Assembly: GCA_037442205.1 (NCBI GenBank)
Contig: JBBIQS010000159.1
Span: 1 to 8,111 of the forward strand
Source: JBBIQS01 sp037442205
Lineage (GTDB): Bacteria > Myxococcota > Myxococcia > Myxococcales > UBA5297
Direction of reading: 5' to 3'
DNA length: 8,111 bases
The notes under the pieces are model-generated. The model searched no databases, was not told the origin of the DNA, and was given only the letters and a program-made list of their open reading frames with translations. The translations under genes were made by a program, and so were the position numbers. Of this stretch, positions 6,286 through 8,111 are shown one piece after another (position 1 is the first letter of the stretch; each line of letters opens with the position of its first letter).

Positions 6286-6531
6286 CAGGAGCGCGGCGCG
6301 TCCGCATGGCGCGTGCCCAGCGAAGTGACCGCTGGATTGGGCGGCCATCAACCGTCGACGCAGACGCCGCCTTGTCGAGGATCTCGCTGATTCGACTGAG
6401 GAACCTCAGGGCGCGATCCGCTCCCCGCCAAGCATCATCCCTGAGCTGCCCAGGGCCCAACGTCCGCCCCTTGCTGACGCGCGGGGCTCGCGACGCGACG
6501 GTTCGGCGACGACATCGAAGCCTGCAACCGA
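6286..6531. other. Convergent intergenic gap
   Basis: Two operons converge here, so both should terminate in this interval, yet I see no strong stem with a T-run on either strand. The only clean symmetry is CTGAGG-AA-CCTCAG at 6396-6409, a 14-base inverted repeat too short-looped to be a good terminator. A minus-strand open frame of 75 codons (from 6460) overlaps the end of the upstream gene and has no RBS, so I leave it out. Termination may be Rho-dependent. Confidence 0.5.
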
Positions 6532-6873
6532 TTACGGTTTGATCGCCTCCGCCGCCTTCTCCAGTCCCTCGGCCGCCGCCTTGCGCGACTTGTCGATGGC
6601 GCCCTTGGCCTTGTGCGAGACGCTGGAGGACTCCTCGGACGAGAAGGCCTTCTTGATCCCATGGCCGGCCACCGCCGCGGCGATGTCCGGGTGCTTGAGC
6701 ATCTCCATCGCTCCCCAGTCGCGGGTGTCGTAGTAGACGTCCTCGAAGCCCATCTTCGACTTGCGCTCGAAGAACATCCCGTCGTTGCTGCGGATCAGCG
6801 TGTAGTTGGCGGCCACTCCCGCCACCGCGGTCAGTCCCACTCCCAGCACGAACACGCTCAAGATCTTCTTCAT
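6532..6873 (-). CDS. Small exported or membrane-anchored conserved hypothetical protein
   Basis: The 113-residue product starts at the ATG at 6873-6871, which overlaps the kinase stop as ATGA and has a strong Shine-Dalgarno sequence (AGGGAG, six bases away). Residues 1-22 (MKKILSVFVLGVGLTAVAGV) are an N-terminal signal or anchor. The central part NYTLIRSNDGMFFERKSKMG, then FEDVYYDTRDW at 43-53 and LKHPDIAAAVA at 59-69, resembles small proteins I recall from deltaproteobacteria with the order Y.L..T..G, D.Y.D.R.W, HP..A. The C-terminus (about 80-113, KAKGAIDKSRKAAAEGLEKA) is a Lys/Ala/Glu-rich amphipathic helix. It probably faces the periplasm. It is the last gene of the recO-kinase transcript; function is unknown. 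The family resemblance is from memory and unchecked. Confidence 0.8.
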   Translation of the reverse strand: MKKILSVFVLGVGLTAVAGVAANYTLIRSNDGMFFERKSKMGFEDVYYDTRDWGAMEMLKHPDIAAAVAGHGIKKAFSSEESSSVSHKAKGAIDKSRKAAAEGLEKAAEAIKP

Positions 6874-7859
6874 CGCTCTCTCCCTGGCCGGTCCTCGAGG
6901 ACCGGCCGGCGCGGCAATCCTGCCACAGCCCCGAGCCGTGTCACGACCGCAGCTCCGATCTCGCACCCCAGGCCCACCGCCTCTCGCACCTGCTCCGCGC
7001 TGAGCTCGTCCAGCCTCAGATCCGACCGCAGGCACCCGGAGAGCTTCGCCAGCAACCCGGCGTCGAAGCCATCGCCGGCCCCGGTCAGGTCGACCGCCTC
7101 CACCTTCGGCGCCGCGACCTGGATCAGCTCGCCCGCCCGCGCGTAGAGCGCCCCGCGCTCGCCCAGGGTCACCACCGGCAGGCCAATCCCCGACTTCTCC
7201 AGCCGCCGCAGCGCCTGCTCCGGGTCGCGCTCGCCGGTGCAGAACTCGATCTCGTCCTCGGCCAGCTTGACCACGTCCATCTGCGGCAGCAGCTCGACCA
7301 CCAGTTCCTTGAGCGGCGCCGGATCGGGCCAGAAGTGGAGCCGCAGATTCGGATCGCAGCTCAAGACGCAGCCAGCGGCCTTGGCCCGGCGCACCATCTC
7401 CCGCGCCCCCTTGGCCGCCTCGGGAAAGACCAGTGAATTCAAGCTGAAATGGACGGTGCGCACCTGCTCGAAGTCCACCCGCGCCACGTCGGCCGTCGAG
7501 AACAGCAGCTCCGCCGACGGCTTGCGGTAGTCGGTGAACGAGCGCTCGCCTTTCTCGTCGAGGCTGATGAAGACGATTCCGGTGCGCTCCTCGGCGCGGC
7601 GCATCAGCGCCACGTCGATCCCCTCGCCTTCCAGCGCCCGGGATAGGAAGCCGCCCAGCTCGTCGTCGCCGACCACGCCCAGGAACCGGACCCGCGCCCC
7701 CAGCCGCGCCAGCCCGGTGGCCACGTTGGCCGGCGAGCCTCCCGCGGCCCGCCGCCAGGTCTCGACGTCCCCCAGCCGCCCGCGCGTCTCGGGCAGGAAG
7801 TCGACCAGCGCCTCGCCGGCGCAGAGTACGTCGAACCGCCGCTCGCTCAGTGGCTTCAC
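6870..7859 (-). CDS. PfkB-family carbohydrate kinase, probable fructokinase
   Basis: The GTG start at 7859 gives 329 residues, usual for the ribokinase/PfkB family. These enzymes move the ATP gamma-phosphate to a sugar hydroxyl in the cytoplasm. Signature 1 is at about 39-54 (AGGSPANVATGLARLG). The C-terminal signature is DLTGAGDGFDAG, with the GAGD anion hole at 260-263 and catalytic base D263. Several segments match the fructokinase branch as I know it: LVDFLPE near the start, YRKPSAELL at 111-119, SCDPNLR (D169) followed by LHFWP, and VVKLAEDEIEFCTG. Fructose to fructose-6-phosphate is therefore the most likely reaction, though family members can differ in sugar. The GTG overlaps the recO stop as GTGA, and its own stop overlaps the next gene as ATGA, so translation is probably coupled along the operon. 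The upstream GGTGGAG is close to the start codon, so the RBS spacing is short. No active-site residue appears missing. Confidence 0.9.
   Translation of the reverse strand: MKPLSERRFDVLCAGEALVDFLPETRGRLGDVETWRRAAGGSPANVATGLARLGARVRFLGVVGDDELGGFLSRALEGEGIDVALMRRAEERTGIVFISLDEKGERSFTDYRKPSAELLFSTADVARVDFEQVRTVHFSLNSLVFPEAAKGAREMVRRAKAAGCVLSCDPNLRLHFWPDPAPLKELVVELLPQMDVVKLAEDEIEFCTGERDPEQALRRLEKSGIGLPVVTLGERGALYARAGELIQVAAPKVEAVDLTGAGDGFDAGLLAKLSGCLRSDLRLDELSAEQVREAVGLGCEIGAAVVTRLGAVAGLPRRPVLEDRPGRER
6880..6885 (-). promoter_or_regulatory. Ribosome binding site of the small anchored protein
   Basis: On the minus strand AGGGAG (extending to AGGGAGAGAG, 6885-6876) is the strongest Shine-Dalgarno sequence in this operon, six bases before the ATG at 6873. 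It lies inside the last codons of the kinase gene and directly abuts a perfect palindrome. Confidence 0.75.
6886..6907. repeat. Perfect 22-base palindrome just upstream of a ribosome binding site
   Basis: The arm GGCCGGTCCTC is followed without spacer by its exact reverse complement, centred on CTCGAG. It lies in the last codons of the kinase gene (encoding part of RPVLEDRPG). In minus-strand RNA it would fold into a hairpin of about nine or ten pairs that ends exactly where the AGGGAG ribosome binding site begins. There is no T-run after it, so it is unlikely to be an intrinsic terminator. It could instead be an RNA stability or translation-control element, or a dimeric protein site. Confidence 0.8.
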
Positions 7860-8111
7860 GACTCCACCCCCACCTCGCGCATGAAATCCAAGGTCTTGAG
7901 CCGCTTGCCCAGATGGTGGCTGACGAAGCGCGTCAGCAGCCCGCGGGCCTCGGCCCGCAGATGCGCCGGCAGCGCAGACCAGCCACCCTCCTGCTGCAAG
8001 GCGGCCAGCGCCCGCGCCGCGGCCGGCGACATCCGCGCCGACATCCCGGCGGCGCAGCCCGGGCACACCAACCCGCCGTGCTCGGGATCGAAGAGCGAAT
8101 CGGTCCCCGGC
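7856..8111 (-). CDS. recO: DNA repair protein RecO, C-terminal part (5' end outside window)
   Basis: The minus strand is open from the window edge at 8111 to a TGA at 7858-7856, giving 84 residues, roughly the last third of a RecO of usual length (about 240). It begins PGTDSLFDPEHGGLVCPGC, which fits the zinc-finger region of RecO: the CPGC pair would be its second half, the first pair being outside the window. After MSPAAARALAALQQ comes the helical C-terminal domain, ending RGLLTRFVSHHLGKRLKTLDFMREV. This fits the conserved RecO pattern of a helix ending in H-x-L-G followed by LK. RecO binds single-stranded DNA and SSB and, with RecR, loads RecA in the RecFOR recombinational repair pathway. 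A TTG at 8071 could be taken as a start, but the homology continues upstream of it. The stop overlaps the kinase GTG by four bases. Confidence 0.86.
   Translation of the reverse strand, partial: PGTDSLFDPEHGGLVCPGCAAGMSARMSPAAARALAALQQEGGWSALPAHLRAEARGLLTRFVSHHLGKRLKTLDFMREVGVES

Noticed and set aside
6233..6460. 75-codon minus-strand open frame in the convergent gap
   Set aside because: It overlaps the end of the plus-strand mini membrane gene, lacks an RBS and shows no recognisable domain.

Overview
This is a very GC-rich window with tightly packed genes. It encodes a c-type multiheme cytochrome, several predicted lipoproteins (one with a von Willebrand A domain, one a cysteine-rich repeat protein), and a recO-linked sugar kinase. 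That mix suggests a deltaproteobacterial-type organism, most likely Myxococcota or a relative with anaerobic, cytochrome-based respiration. No rRNA or marker long enough for firm placement is present, so this is an inference from gene style.

Layout: (1) At the left edge, the N-terminal part of a lipoprotein gene runs leftward off the window (1-250, minus). It is divergent from a tetraheme cytochrome c gene (735-1538, plus), with a 484-base GC-rich gap between them. The cytochrome gene ends in a clear stem-loop terminator (1557-1590). (2) About 800 bases follow with no convincing gene. They show a weak codon-like GC periodicity that two mirror-image reading frames share. (3) A plus-strand cluster follows: a three-helix membrane protein with a helical cytoplasmic domain (2400-3509); a von Willebrand A lipoprotein (3584-4678); a lipoprotein with about 73 cysteines and two kinds of tandem cysteine repeat (4675-6039, joined to the previous gene by an ATGA overlap); and a two-helix mini membrane protein (6043-6285). 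(4) A convergent gap (6286-6531) separates this from a minus-strand operon read right to left: the recO C-terminal part (7856-8111), a PfkB-family fructokinase-like gene (6870-7859) and a small membrane-anchored protein (6532-6873). All three are chained by 4-base stop/start overlaps.

How they may work together: the vWA lipoprotein and the cysteine-bead lipoprotein are translationally coupled and both carry lipoprotein signals, so a shared cell-envelope assembly, perhaps adhesive, is the simplest inference. The adjacent membrane proteins may belong to the same unit. The cytochrome probably acts separately in periplasmic or outer-surface electron transfer. The recO operon looks like chromosomal housekeeping. 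Its last gene is preceded by a perfect 22-base palindrome placed directly against its ribosome binding site. The vWA/cysteine-array pair is the best candidate here for an undescribed system.
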